Origin: Cladopsammia gracilis
Taxonomy: Eukaryota; Cnidaria; Anthozoa; Scleractinia; Dendrophylliidae
Direction of reading: 5' to 3'
NCBI GenBank assembly: GCA_022457155.1
Contig: JAJGOT010000258.1
Span: forward strand, 680,501-744,500
DNA length: 64,000 bases
Each line of letters starts with the position of its first letter. The first letter of the stretch is position 1. The notes under the pieces are model-generated. The model was given only the letters and a program-made list of their open reading frames with translations. It had not been told where the DNA came from and ran no database searches. The position numbers and the translations under genes are program-made. Shown here piece after piece: positions 1 through 10,941 of this stretch.

Positions 1-188
1 GAAGCGATTCCAGCGACTTTTAGTTCAACTATCTCTTCTTCCCAAACAGAGAGGCCTCAAGAGAGACAAGGTCGTTTCCACTCAAAACAACCAACGGCAT
101 TGTGAAAACTCGTAAGCCACAAAACCGTCTAAAATGGACATCATTTGCGCCCAAATTGCATAAGACACAACGAAAACACAATGTTGAG
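1..188 (+). CDS. MULE-derived gene, partial 5' exon
   Basis: A basic, Ser/Thr-rich coding stretch ends at a perfect donor (GAG|GTAAGTG, GT at 189). Frame 1 is open from base 1 to a stop near 112 (reading ERPQERQGRFHSKQPTA). Another frame then continues with IVKTRKPQNRLKWTSFAPKL up to the donor in phase 0, which matches the next exon. A one-base shift near 110 is the simplest explanation. The domain is not recognised; the low-complexity basic region resembles the N-terminal part of the same transposon family. Confidence 0.5.
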
Positions 189-1665
189 GTAAGTGAAGTT
201 TATTTCTACATTAATAGCTTTATTTTAGCATATATAAGACTAAAATGAATTTCCCATACAAAGTCTATAAATCATTTGTTTTGAGTAAAAAAAAAGAACC
301 ATCACATATTAAGCTTGGGCTGCCTGTGACCTAACCTGAGATTGGGATCAATCTCACTTTGGATAAGCACTTAGTCACTCTTGTTAACCAGCAATCATTT
401 GGAGCATGGCGTTAAAGTCAAGGAAATATGGTAATAAATATTGATTTAATGTTTGGAAAAATAATGACATTTTTTTTTTAGTCACAACATTTACGGTAAT
501 TATAAATTATGTACAAATAGAAGAATAAAGCAAACAAGATGCACAAGTACTTTCCAGATATATTGACTCTCATTAACTCTAAACTGAAACTGATCGTATT
601 TCACAGTCCACTTTGGCTACAAATATTTGTCTATTCTAACCAATCACAGATAAAGTCACCAAAACAGAAATAATTATTTCAAAAGATTTATGCTTTAAAT
701 AAACTCCAGTTTTGGGGCCATCAATCACTGATCTGGTTGAAACACTTTTCCTGGAGTCTTTGCAGTTATAAACTTCATATCCTCTTCACTGTAAAAAAAA
801 TGAAAAAAAGAAAAAAGAAAAAAATTAACTGAGAAGAATAATTCTCAGTTATAACCTGACAATCACCGAGGAATTTCATTGCTTGAAAGGGTTAGCAGTC
901 GCGAGATTTTATTTTATTTTCCTGTTATTGTCACATTTACAATACTAAGCATAGGAAAATAAAATTAAATCTCGCAACTGCTAACACTTTCAAGTAATGA
1001 ATCCTCCTTGATGATTGTCAGGTTATATTTCTCGATCTGTTTAATATGGGGGAATGCTCTAAGATTGGCTTAACGCAGGTGTCTGTTTAATACAGGTTTG
1101 TCTGTACTTAAGCTTATATAAAAAAGCCGGCTTGAGCAAAACTTGTACAGAATAATACAAACTGCTTAGATTCTATACATTTTTGAAAATTTATTACCAA
1201 AAATGTTTATTGACTGTTTTTTTTCTTCTTCTGGTAGCTTTCAACATTGTTCAATATACACATATTTCTACATATCTTGTCATGAAATAAATCATTCTAA
1301 AATAGATTGCAAAAATACTTATTAACTGGAATATACAGCTTTCTAATATAATGTAAATATGCTATGTTAATGTGAACTGTCAAGTTTTTCCTAGCAGAGA
1401 TCTTCTCAGCATTCTTTTAATTATTACAACAATGATCAACCATCTAAGGCATGTTTGGACCATTAACACAATTTAAGTTACATTCCATTCACATTTCACA
1501 CTTTTGTCACGAGTGAAATGAATTAAACACTAGCTTTTAAAATGAAACTTAGTTGTTTTCCTTATTTGTGTGAGAAACAAAACATTGACCTAAATCAAAT
1601 ACAGTGTAAATTAGTTTATTGCCTTGCTTGTGAGTTTGTGACTAACAATATATTTATTTTTCTAG

Positions 1666-3232
1666 GATGAACAAGATGTAATAGATGGTGTCATAGATCT
1701 TACAAAACGTCCATGCAAAACAAATGCCAATGGGTCAGAAAAATCACCTGATGTAATTGTTAGCCCATTGAAGCCTCATGTTTCATTGCCTAGAAATGTT
1801 ATTGATCTCACCACAAGTCCAGTCAAATCCAACATCTTAGATACGTGGTCTGCAGCAATTCCTACCAAAAGTGCTGGTGAAATGTACTCCAATTTACCTG
1901 ATTCAGATTCAAATTCTCATGAGGAGGAACTGAAGGTCACCAAAGGTGACTCTTATTTTCACAACCCCAAGTGGCCTGTGTGGAACCGCCGCAGTGAAGG
2001 AGTTCCTTCTGAACAACTGATTACACTCATAGTGAATGATGCCTCTAAGCAGCCCGACAAGATATGCACAAGCCAGCCAGTTGGAGTTCGTCATAATGCT
2101 CTCTTTGTTATTGATTTGAACAGTGTGCCATCAAAAAATTTAACGGCTGATGATAATGGTTCTTGGGATATCTCCACGCCAAGGGGAAGTTATGAGATTG
2201 AAACATGTTCCAGTACAGGTGACATTCTGTCCATCAAGAGAGCAAATACAACTGGAACTAGTGTGTACATATTATTCCGACAGTATGGAACTCATAAAGC
2301 TACAAAAAAGGAGAAGGGTATCGAGTTCAAACGTGTGGTTGCTACCATTAAAGACTCCACTGAAATGTCCTTCCCTTTGCTGTTTTGCACTACTTCTTCA
2401 AAGATGGCAAGGAAGAAGACAGTTCTTGCTCCACATGGTAATGCACGGGGATCTTCCAAGAGACCATACATAAGAACAGCTCCATCTGCTCTGCAAAGCA
2501 TAAAGGATGAATGTCTTCACAAGAAACCAAAGAAACTTTATGGCGAGAAGTTCAGGTCAAGTGGTGGCCTGTTGGAGAGTGATTCGGCATCATCAGAACC
2601 AAGAAACCGAAAACAACTGTACAATGGACGATCCTCCATAGCCAGTCATGGCAAGAGTGAAGACAAGGATGAGATATTTCAGCTGCTGACACAGTTAAAG
2701 GAAGACTATGCTGGAGAGGGTGGTTTTGTTCAACAAGTCAGATTTGATCAGACACCAGAAGTGATCGTTGGCTTTGAACAACAACTGGATGATTTGGTGC
2801 GGTTCTGCTGTGGCGCAGTAAGATTTTCCATCCTGGGTATCGATCCCACCTTCAATTTAGGGACGTTTTTCGTGACAGTTACCACTTATAAGCATCTTAT
2901 GCTGAAATTGAAGTCTACCAATGATCATCATGTTTTCATTGGACTTTCCTTTGTTCACATGCAACAAGAAACGCAAACCTACTTCTCATTTCTGTCTTGT
3001 TTGATCAGAAAGAGGAATGCCTTACGTGATCTTAAAGCCTATGGAACTGATGGAGAAGTAGCCCTGTTAAATGCACTGGTTGCAGCATTGCATGGTTGCC
3101 ATTGGCTTGAGATGTTTTATTCACATGAAAGATAACATTGAAGATCACCTCCACAACAAATTGCATGTCAAACCTGAAGTGAAATCTGTGATCCTTCATG
3201 ACATATTTGGCCATGTTGTTGGTGACACAAAG
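1666..3232 (+). CDS. MULE-derived gene, large exon with SIM-like motifs and transposase core
   Basis: The acceptor is tttttctag|GAT at 1664-1665 and the donor is AAG|GTAAGA at 3233; both are phase 0. The N-terminal part contains two exact VIDLT motifs (1690-1704 and 1798-1812) and a DVIV motif between them. All match the hydrophobic core of SUMO-interacting motifs and are followed by acidic and serine-rich sequence. The C-terminal half from about FQLLTQLKEDYAGEGGF is the MULE transposase domain, with candidate catalytic Asp residues in GIDPTFNLG and GTDGE. At about 3090-3110 the reading frame moves by one: the family block LRCFIHMKDNIEDHL is found in the +1 frame (3071-3232), while the original frame stops at 3135. 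Confidence 0.75.
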
Positions 3233-3308
3233 GTAAGACAGCAAAAACGAATCATGTCCTTTTGACAGTACAGTTGGTGAACACAGCAACTGAGGATTTC
3301 TTGTATCT

Positions 3309-3800
3309 TAACCCTTGGATGTACACGCAAACTTATACCCCAGCCGTTGGACAAGGGAGGGGCGGTTGCACCCCCCCTCCCCTCCCTCCCTTGCGTTTTT
3401 TCTGTGTTACAATACTTTTAGAAGATCCTGCCTTTAATAGATAGCCTGTGATGTGCTCTACAAAATAAGGTTTCTATTATGAGTTAGGGCACTGCTGAGA
3501 TGGTCGCCATCTTTGATTTTACTTGAAATTCAAAATACAGAAATCGAAACTTTTTTATGCTAGAGTAAAAATGTGATATAATTAAAAATGTTACTGCATT
3601 TTATATATTTTTAGCCAAAAAAGGCAAAAACAAAGCATTTTTTATTACAAATGGCTTGACCTCTTGCTACTTATGACGTCCTTTGATATCTCGTGGCCAT
3701 AGCAACCAATTCTCGCCAGAAAAATTGGGAGCCCCAAACATGCATGATATTGCAGGTTTCTGTCATTGATTCATAGTGCTGATATCATTGTGCCTTAAAT
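3309..3800. mobile_element. Probable piggyBac-like MITE remnant in intron
   Basis: The intron between the second and third MULE exons contains a segment starting TTAACCCTTGGATGTACACG, the TTAA-CCC terminus typical of piggyBac-like MITEs. A G-rich/C-rich inverted tract (GGGAGGGGCGG / CCCCCCCTCCCC) and an AGATGGTCGCCATC motif follow. The 3' border could not be fixed. It is related in style to the elements at 41973 and 61226. Confidence 0.4.
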
Positions 3801-3905
3801 GTTAATTTGTGCGCACTTTATATTCATACCATAACCAGGAGAAAAGCGGTGGGTGAAGGATCAGAGGTATCCTTTTCTCTTGAATCAATCTTTTATTTCC
3901 CTAAG

Positions 3906-4280
3906 ATTCTAGGATTAGTGGATGTAGTAAGTTGCAGTGATTTTGACAAAAACACCGAGCAGTTGGAGGGAAAGTGGAACCTTATTGCACCTGGATTCCA
4001 CCTCTGGTTTCTTCGTAACAAGGCAGATACCTTTAAGACAAGCATGATTGCCCCTGTACGTGAAGCGTCTCAACTTGGGTCTCCTCCAAAGACCTACGCA
4101 ACCAATGGAAACGAGAGCAAAAATTTTGTTCTGAAAGACTGGGTTGGTTTTAGCAAGAACACGATTCCCAACTTCATCGCTGAGCTTAGGTCTTTTGTAA
4201 ATCAAAGCCTCTTTGAAGCGGAACGGGCAGTCTATGGTGCAGGAGAGTATTACCTTTCTGAAGAGTTCAAACATTTGGAG
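3906..4280 (+). CDS. MULE-derived gene, central exon
   Basis: An open stretch between acceptor ctaag| (3903-3905) and donor GAG|GTAAGAG (4281) encodes ILGLVDVVSCSDFD through YYLSEEFKHLE. It matches the part of MULE transposases that follows the CFIHM block, including the LAPGF-like motif (here IAPGFHLWFLRN) and the PPKTYATNGNESKNFVLKDW block where the third catalytic acid is normally found. Phases are 0 at both ends. Confidence 0.7.
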
Positions 4281-5442
4281 GTAAGAGAAAAATAATAAAA
4301 AATAAATATTAGGACTTTTTGCATCTATTGGTCACATGACAAATTATTTTCAAATTTGTAGCTACAGCTATATGGCTTTAACTGGTCCCATTTAAGGGTG
4401 ACATTTTATTGAAGGTTTGAATATTAGAACAATTTCTAGGCTTTGTATGAAAGTGATAAGGCCTTGCCATCCAAATTATCCATAAGGAATCCCTTCAAAA
4501 AGAAACTGGTGTTAAATGACTCAACTCGATAGGAAAAGTGTGAGAAAATTGGCTAGAACGCAAATTTTCAGGATAATAAACCACAAAGGAGGGATTTTAT
4601 GGCATATTGAAATTCACGGCAAGGATTTGTATGGAAAATCACTAGAATCTGAGCACGACTGGATGGCAAGGCTGTTTCTCCCCATACAAATTCTTCTAAT
4701 TTTTGGAACAATCAAACGGCATCCTTTGAAGATGTGAACTTGAAAATGTGCATTCTGGCTAATTTTTAGACACTTCAAATACCCAATTTTATATGCAAAA
4801 TTATTGCACAAAAACGGTTCAAAAAGAGGAAGTTTCATTTTTTAAACGCACAAAGTTATATCAGGATGTCTGATACTGCGTGTCAAGCTATTTTAGTAGC
4901 AACCAAAAAATTGCACAGGTATGAAGGTACAAGAAATGTGTGTTAACAGTTTGTCATGCAAATACAGTTTGGATACATCACATGTGACATATTTTTGCTT
5001 GCTGGGTTTCTATGCACCTCAAATGTTGAAATTAAATGGGGTGTGTATATATAAAGTTTATATATGAGTGTGGAGATTAGTAAAATTAAAATTTAATTAG
5101 AAAAAAGTGCTATTAACAAAAATAAAACTAATGTATTTCCTCGTTTAAACACCCGGGTGTTTATTACAAGCTCGGTGCCTTTGAAGGGCTTGAATTCAAG
5201 GAAGGCATTTAATTGTGACAGGGCGTTTATTTTTTGTGTCAGATTTTTTATTTAAAATGGTTGTATTTTTTACTGCAATAGACGATAATAACAATAGCAA
5301 ACCTAAAAATATTTTGGATATCATTTAAATTGGAGGAGGCATTTATTCTAGTAAGTCCGGTATGTTGAATAAAACCATAAATATGATGATAATTATTTCA
5401 ATTTAAATATACATGTACCAGTTGTTTCAATGTGTATTGCAG

Positions 5443-5811
5443 GTTGACTCAGCAGAATGGCATAGATGGGGTGCAGAGCAAAGAGAAGCACACTTAAAAA
5501 AGTTTAGGAAAGCTGCCATTCAGATCCCTTACATCCAGACTGAAGTGGTGCCAAATGCTATGGCAAAAGTGCCTAGTCCATTGCAACCTCAGTTGCAGCC
5601 TGCTCCAACCTTGACAGTCGATGTTAATAAAGTGGAATTTCCTGGCATACCTGACGCAACTGCAGAAGGAATATGGTCGAAAGCGGATGCGATTGTTTCC
5701 AAATCAGATGCTATTGTTAACGCTCATGGGAACAATGATTCGAGGTTGGTTGAGAGTAAAACTGAAAAGCGACCCCACCTTGTTACTCGTGGCGAAGCAC
5801 ACGAGTTATAA
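5443..5811 (+). CDS. MULE-derived gene, linker exon before the SWIM finger
   Basis: The acceptor is tattgcag|GTT at 5441-5442. It encodes VDSAEWHRWGAEQREAHLKK, a proline- and glutamine-rich linker, then RLVESKTEKRPHLVTRGEA, the segment that normally leads into the SWIM zinc finger (PHLVT motif). It runs into a TAA at 5809 with no good donor. The sequence CACGAGTT at 5800-5807 recurs at 6911-6918, so the break may mark an insertion rather than an intron. Confidence 0.6.
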   Translation, partial: VDSAEWHRWGAEQREAHLKKFRKAAIQIPYIQTEVVPNAMAKVPSPLQPQLQPAPTLTVDVNKVEFPGIPDATAEGIWSKADAIVSKSDAIVNAHGNNDSRLVESKTEKRPHLVTRGEAHEL

Positions 5812-5837
5812 ATCCGGCGTTGACTTTTCTTGTTTTT

Positions 5838-5882
5838 TTTCGTGTCACATTAGCGCATGCAAATTTATGCACGCATATTTAA
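5838..5882 (+). repeat. Dispersed repeat copy 1 (partner at 50914-50953)
   Basis: GCATGCAAATTTATGC followed by CGCATATTT, preceded by a TTTTCTTGTT...GTGTCAC stretch. It recurs almost exactly near 50890-50953, 45 kb away. The full element border is not clear; it lies inside the suspected insertion at 5808-6910. Confidence 0.6.
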
Positions 5883-6536
5883 GTCTATATAGACGACTAT
5901 ATGGCTTTCGGCCATGAAATACATACCGTAAAATCTCTCCGTTTGTGTACTCGAGAAGCAAGATAAAGAACTACTGCGTACAACTGCACACTTTCAAGAC
6001 AATTCAAGGCGTTCATGGATGGATAGGACCGTTTGATATTGTGTTCGCCGCTTATTCCTGTGGGATTTTTGCTCTGGCAAGTTCTGTGTTTTATATATTA
6101 AACTTGCCATTTGCTTAGCGATCGAGCTCCGGGTCGAGCTTAAGTGTCAGCTACTGAATCTAGTGAATGCAGTGTAGTCTTACTTTTAAACCCGTGTATA
6201 CGTGAAAGCATGATGAACAGGTTATCGGCAAGGGTGTTTAAATAAAATTCATTCTCTCACTCACTCACTCACTCGCTCCTTCCATCAGCTGTAAACTTAG
6301 TGAGCAAATGCTTTGTTACGAACACGTTTCGTAACAGGAATTCAACGTGAATCCAACGATAACAATAATTAATTTGATGTAAACGAATATAGACAACAAT
6401 AAGCTTACAGATGTTTCGCATTTGGAGTTTTTAGTGCAACATTAAAATCGATCTAAAAGGATTTTGCAACCTATGCACGCGTTCTGATGCGTATCTAGCT
6501 TAAAATAATAAAATTTAGTTCGTAGGTAGTATGTGC

Positions 6537-6625
6537 TCTTGGACAGCGCAGTGGTTGAGTTTGTGGCTTAGTCCCGGACGGCCCGAGTTCGAATCTCCAT
6601 CAAGTCCTCTTTTTTTTTTGTCTTT
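6537..6625 (+). repeat. tRNA-derived SINE fragment
   Basis: A box-A-like stretch (GGACAGCGCAGTGGTTGAG) is followed after about 35 bp by a B box (GAGTTCGAATCTC) and then T-rich tails. This is the polymerase III head of a tRNA-derived SINE. No complete cloverleaf forms, so it is not a functional tRNA call. Confidence 0.55.
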
Positions 6626-6929
6626 TTTTTTTCTTTTTTCGAACTGGACATTATGAAAGTGATGTCCTTTTTTTTTTCGTTCGTCAAAAATCCTTACGTT
6701 TAATTTAAAAAAAAATATATATATCGAACTGTGTCAGTATGAAAACGTATTAAAGCTTACGGCAATATTGCGTTACGCGTTACGCGTTAGCATTTCTTCT
6801 TCTCGGGTTGGCTCTTAGGAGCCTTTGATTAGATATAATTTTAAGCTTATGTTTCTCTGTAAAAGCACTCAAATCACTTGGGAATCAATGCTGCAATGAG
6901 TTAAAGGCGCCACGAGTTCAAGCTGTGTA

Positions 6930-7602
6930 CAGCTTCTTGTTACTAAAGAGAAGTGTGGAAGATTCACGTGTGACGATGGATGCAAGATGTGGCTGTCTAC
7001 CCGCATAAGGCACACACTGTAGCTGTTGCAGACACCATGAACCTTCTTCCATCTTTTGTTGATTGGCGCAGGAAGTGTAAGCGAGTGTCTGTTAACTTGG
7101 AAGGCATGGTATTGAGTGATACGCCGAAAGGGGCTGGCAGAAAGGGTGCCAAGCCAACAAAGAAGTATGGCCAATCCGCTGCACGAAGAGTAACTGTCCA
7201 AAACTACGCAAGCTCGTTTGATGACTGCCCTCCTTCACAGCTCTCTTCACCATCAAGCCCCTTTGAAAAATCTGAAAAAAAACCTTTCTCAAATTTGTTA
7301 GTAGAAGGATTTCAGTTTGCCAGGGGAAGTGCCAAAAACCAATGAGGGATAATCAAGGAAAGATTTATCCAGCTCCATTTGATTTATGCCTTGCCAGGAA
7401 AGAACAGCGTTCATACACGAGCCCATTGGATGGCATGAAGAAGCTGGGCAAAGTGAGTGACTGCCATTACAACTTCAAAAGATCCTGTGTTGAGAAGGCA
7501 GATCATCCATACCAAAGAGAAAAAATCAGCATCCCACCAGCAGATAGCGTTCGTATGACCGAAGTCCATAAGGATGTTTTGAAAAGTGACTTTAGCCAGT
7601 AA
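6930..7602 (+). CDS. MULE-derived gene, SWIM remnant and C-terminal exon, frameshifted
   Basis: Three frames are needed. Near 6950-7000 one frame reads KCGRFTCDDGCKMWLSTRI; a second (from about 7003) reads AHTVAVADTMNLLPSFVDW. Together they make the CxC..CxH-like layout of a SWIM zinc finger with the second-half Cys position disrupted by an indel. The second frame ends at a TGA at 7343-7345. A third frame (7342-7602) carries GKIYPAPFDLCLARKEQ and ends VHKDVLKSDFSQ, the usual end of this transposon family. Confidence 0.6.
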
Positions 7603-8553
7603 TAAGTGTTTGATATTCCCTTTGAGGCCATAGTACTGTACTTATGACCAAAGTCCATAGGGCGGATTTTCTACGAAATGACTTCACGTTTGTATAAGGT
7701 TGATATTCTTTTGGTACTCTTTAGTGAGAGGTGATAGGATCCAACTTAAGAGTGACAGGTGATAAGTTCCTCTCAACAAGACCTAATCCTAGAGGAAGAC
7801 ATTTTATATATACTTTACTTTTCAGTCCGTTCCAATTCCAGTTCAGATTTGTGGCACATTTGCATTATATTATCAACACTATAACTATTGAATTGTATAA
7901 TCCGTTATTATACTATTATTAACTGACATACTGAACTAAACAACACTTATGGACCTTATCGCGGAATCGAATTTTTGATCGAGACCTATAAAAAGGGTCA
8001 CGAAGTTATAGTGTGTGACATCATAATGCAAATAACCTATTAAAATGTAAGGTATCGTTGGTTTGCCTGGTGGCCATGTTAGTCATGTGAACAGTGAAAT
8101 TTCTTTCCTTTGGGAAGAAAACTCTATTTTTATGGAAACAGGGTTGCCGTGCAAACATCCTATTGTTGATATTATTTATTTCCTCAGGGAACTTAAGGCA
8201 TGGCTAAGGTTTTTCAAAAGACCACCCACAGCCAATTTAGAGATCCGTTATTATCGATCAATGACATTAATTTTGTAGATCCATGCTAATAGCGGGTTTT
8301 ATATCTAACTTGATTAATCAGGAGTGTGTTTGTTAGTATCACGTGACATTGCTCTGTCAGAAGACACAAAATGCGTTTTTAATTTTTAACATATTTGCTA
8401 CCAAATTGTTAAATGTCTGCATTGTTATTCTGCCTTGTAAGGCGGTATACATGATCTGCAATCTCTATTAGAAGTTATTAAGCAATTTCGTAAGTCACGT
8501 GACCTATTTGCCTCAACTATTTGATTTCTATTAAACTTGGACATGCTCACAAT
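7603..8553. other. Non-coding spacer
   Basis: AT-rich sequence with only short chance ORFs. An echo of the MULE 3' end (GACCAAAGTCCATAGGG near 7645 resembles GACCGAAGTCCATAAGG at 7557) suggests a small local duplication. No gene was seen. Confidence 0.6.
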
Positions 8554-8556
8554 GTG

Positions 8557-8850
8557 GGCGGCACGGTGGTGTAGTGGTTAGCGCGTCGGACTTTCAACCT
8601 GAAGGTCGGTGGTTCGAAGCCCGGTCTCTGCCGTCGTGTTGTTTCCTTAGACAAGAAACTTTACTCCACACTGTCTCTCTCCACCCAGGTGTATAAATGG
8701 GTACCGGCGACAAAATGCTGGAGGTAACCCTGCGATGGACTAGCATCCCATCCAGGGGGGAGTAGCAATATTCCTAGTCGCTTCATGCTATAGAAACCGG
8801 GTTTAAGCTCCGGCCGTTGAGCCTTCTGGCTCGAGTGCGCGACTTTACTT
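8557..8850 (+). repeat. tRNA-derived SINE with conserved central domain
   Basis: The head has a clear A box (TGGTGTAGTGGTTAGCGCG) and B box (GGTTCGAAGCC). The body contains the CACCCAGGTGTATAAATGGG, TGCGATGGACTAGCATCCCA and TAGTCGCTTCATGCTA blocks. These blocks resemble the deeply conserved central domain shared by SINEs of many animals, including corals (from memory, the Nin-DC type). A TTTTATTTTATTTTAT tail follows near 8890. It looks nearly full length. Confidence 0.75.
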
Positions 8851-9604
8851 TTACCTAAGATGCTAAAGAATGGTGCCCAAAAAGTTAATTTTATTTTATT
8901 TTATGTTCATCATTTTATCCTGAAGATTTTAATCGTTGACGTTCAATTACAGGTCACGTGACTGGAATTCGAACGTCAAGAATATTTTATATTGCTAAGG
9001 CTATTGAAACAATGTTGCTTGCCAATTATTAGAAAGATTAAATAACTTCCATGCCTTAAGTTGTTTGAGTTGGCAGCTCAGGACGCAAAGTTTAGTTACC
9101 TTGACTTGTAATGGTTATTTGCAGTCGCTAACTGGCTTAAACCATCTACAAATCTTTTCATGGTTTTTTTTTTTCAAACAAATTTCATTTTTTAATGAGA
9201 TAGTCCTTCTGTTTTCGCCCTTGTAAACGTCATTACCTAAAAGTGTAGCCAAGCCCCCAAAAGGAGTAACATTTACAACAACAAAATTGTGAGAGAAGAA
9301 ATAAAGAGTTGAAATCGTTTACCAGCTGTTTACATTTAATAAACAACGAGTAGTCTGTCTTTTCATTCGCTCAGAGTCGAACAATCTGTTTAAAAATCGC
9401 CTAAAAATCGCCTTCGATTTTCACGTGATCCCTGAGAGAGAAAAAAGACTACTTGCAGTGTAACCGTTAAATAACGAAGGCGGCATGTTATAAAATATCG
9501 GCGAAGATGTTTTGCTGTAACGTGACCTAAAGTAAGAAAACTGAAAGTTTGCTGAAAGAAAACAAAAATACCAGTACCTTAGTTGCGTTCCTTTTAGTAA
9601 ATCC

Positions 9605-9923
9605 ACTTTCTGTTTAGACTGTTCACAGTCCCCTATTTTCGCGTGTGTTCGACGAGTTCGATAGTTCATCTCGCCGCCATCTTTAATGTCATGGCGCGAT
9701 AAAAAAACTGGGGAGAGTACAAATATTGCTCAGGGGACAGAGGTAAGTGAAGGTAGCGTCGCGAGCGTCGCGTTCCCATTTTTACCGCCTCCTCTCTCCC
9801 CCGCCACGTACCCTGAGCGTTTTTTTTTACTCTCCTCAGTTTTTATCGCGCCGTGACAAAACGCCGTGACGAACTGAACGATCGAACTCGACGAACGCAC
9901 TGTGAACAGTCTACTTTCTGTTT
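9605..9923. mobile_element. MITE with 11-bp target-site duplication (MULE-like)
   Basis: The element at 9616-9912 (297 bp) is flanked by a perfect direct repeat ACTTTCTGTTT (9605-9615 and 9913-9923). Its ends are inverted copies beginning AGACTGTTCACAGT. The inverted similarity continues for about 75 bp on each side (CGAGTTCGAT, GGCGCGATAAAAA, GGAGAGTA blocks). A 9-11 bp duplication and long inverted repeats fit a Mutator-type non-autonomous element. The interior has no ORF. Confidence 0.75.
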
Positions 9924-10941
9924 GACGCGTGTTTGCTATGAATTGTAGACCACCTTGGCCAAGTTCTCAAGTGGAACTGCTAACTAAAACTCGCCGGCGC
10001 AAAAAAAGATTGAAAACTTCCAAGCGAATAATATTAAGCTAAATAATAAAAACTCGCTGGCGAAATGTGAAAACTCGCTACCGAAAGTCAAGCACTCGGT
10101 TGCGAAAATTAAATACGAATAAATAATTTATATACTTCAAAGAATTTCAATCACTTAAAAAAAACACTGTTTCAGAAAAACCGGAAGGAAAAAATAGCTG
10201 TTTCGGTGTTTCGCTGTTTCGGTGTTTCGTTTCGGTGTTTCGTGGTTTAATACTGTCCTAAAGCAGATGCCAGGTTTCCTAAACAATGCACTTTGGATTT
10301 CCCTCTAATTCCATGAACCTTGAGATACCTGCATGCAGGTATAATATGACGATGCAACTGCACATGACTTGATGTTGTCTTTCCAAACACTTTACAAACT
10401 ATTTTTTTCTGCTGACTGAAGAGGCATACAGGGGCTAACAGCTGTTGAAGGGATAATTAACAGTTTTTAGGGATAAAAATGAAAAAAACTAGTAGATGAA
10501 TTAATCGTTTCACTTTAACACTGGGTATGATTTGATACTGACTCTACAAATAAAGTGCACAAAAACACACAAATAACATGAAGAAACTGAGATCAGTCGA
10601 ATAGTAAATTTTTGACTTATACTTTGCTCAAGGCTTCAGATTGCTTCTTGCATGGTTATTAATTGCTTTCTGCATGGGTGTTTGTTTGGAATGCTTTGCC
10701 ATTAAATGTTACATCGAAGCATTTGGGAATGACTTTCAACTGAGAAAATAAGATTACAAGTGCATTGACTGCTATTGTTGACTTATTTGGACTATGATGA
10801 AGGGAATTATCTTCTTAAGACATCCTTTGGATAAGATTATTCAGCTCGACATTACTCTGTCATGCATCATGGGTAAACAATGAAAGCACTGCAGAAAATC
10901 TGACCAAGACCCGACAATCTGACTTGTCTGATCTGAACCTG
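9924..10941. other. Non-coding spacer
   Basis: Low-complexity stretch with the word CTCGC(C/T)GGCG repeated at 9985-10100 and GTTTCGGTGTTTCG repeated at 10200-10245. No gene or RNA was recognised. Confidence 0.5.

Larger units (their letters stand above)
1..7602 (+). pseudogene. Decayed Mutator-like (MULE) transposase-derived gene with SWIM zinc finger
   Basis: Exons on the plus strand can be followed at 1-188, 1666-3232, 3906-4280, 5443-about 5810, about 6930-7342 and 7342-7602; the first four are joined by GT-AG introns in matching phase. The protein resembles a MULE-transposase family common in cnidarian genomes. Exon 2 carries the DDE-type core: the first Asp in IGIDPTFNLG, the second in YGTDGE, then the CFIHMKDN block. 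Exon 3 continues the transposase (GLVDVV to YYLSEEFKHLE). Exon 4 has VDSAEWHRWG, and the last part carries a SWIM-like remnant (CDDGC then AHTVAVAD) and a C-terminal APFDLCLARKEQRSYTSP block. The frame breaks near 110, near 3090-3110, near 7000 and near 7340, so one continuous product cannot be made unless these are assembly errors. Expected role when intact: cut-and-paste transposase or a domesticated DNA-binding protein. The 5' end lies outside the window. Confidence 0.8.
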
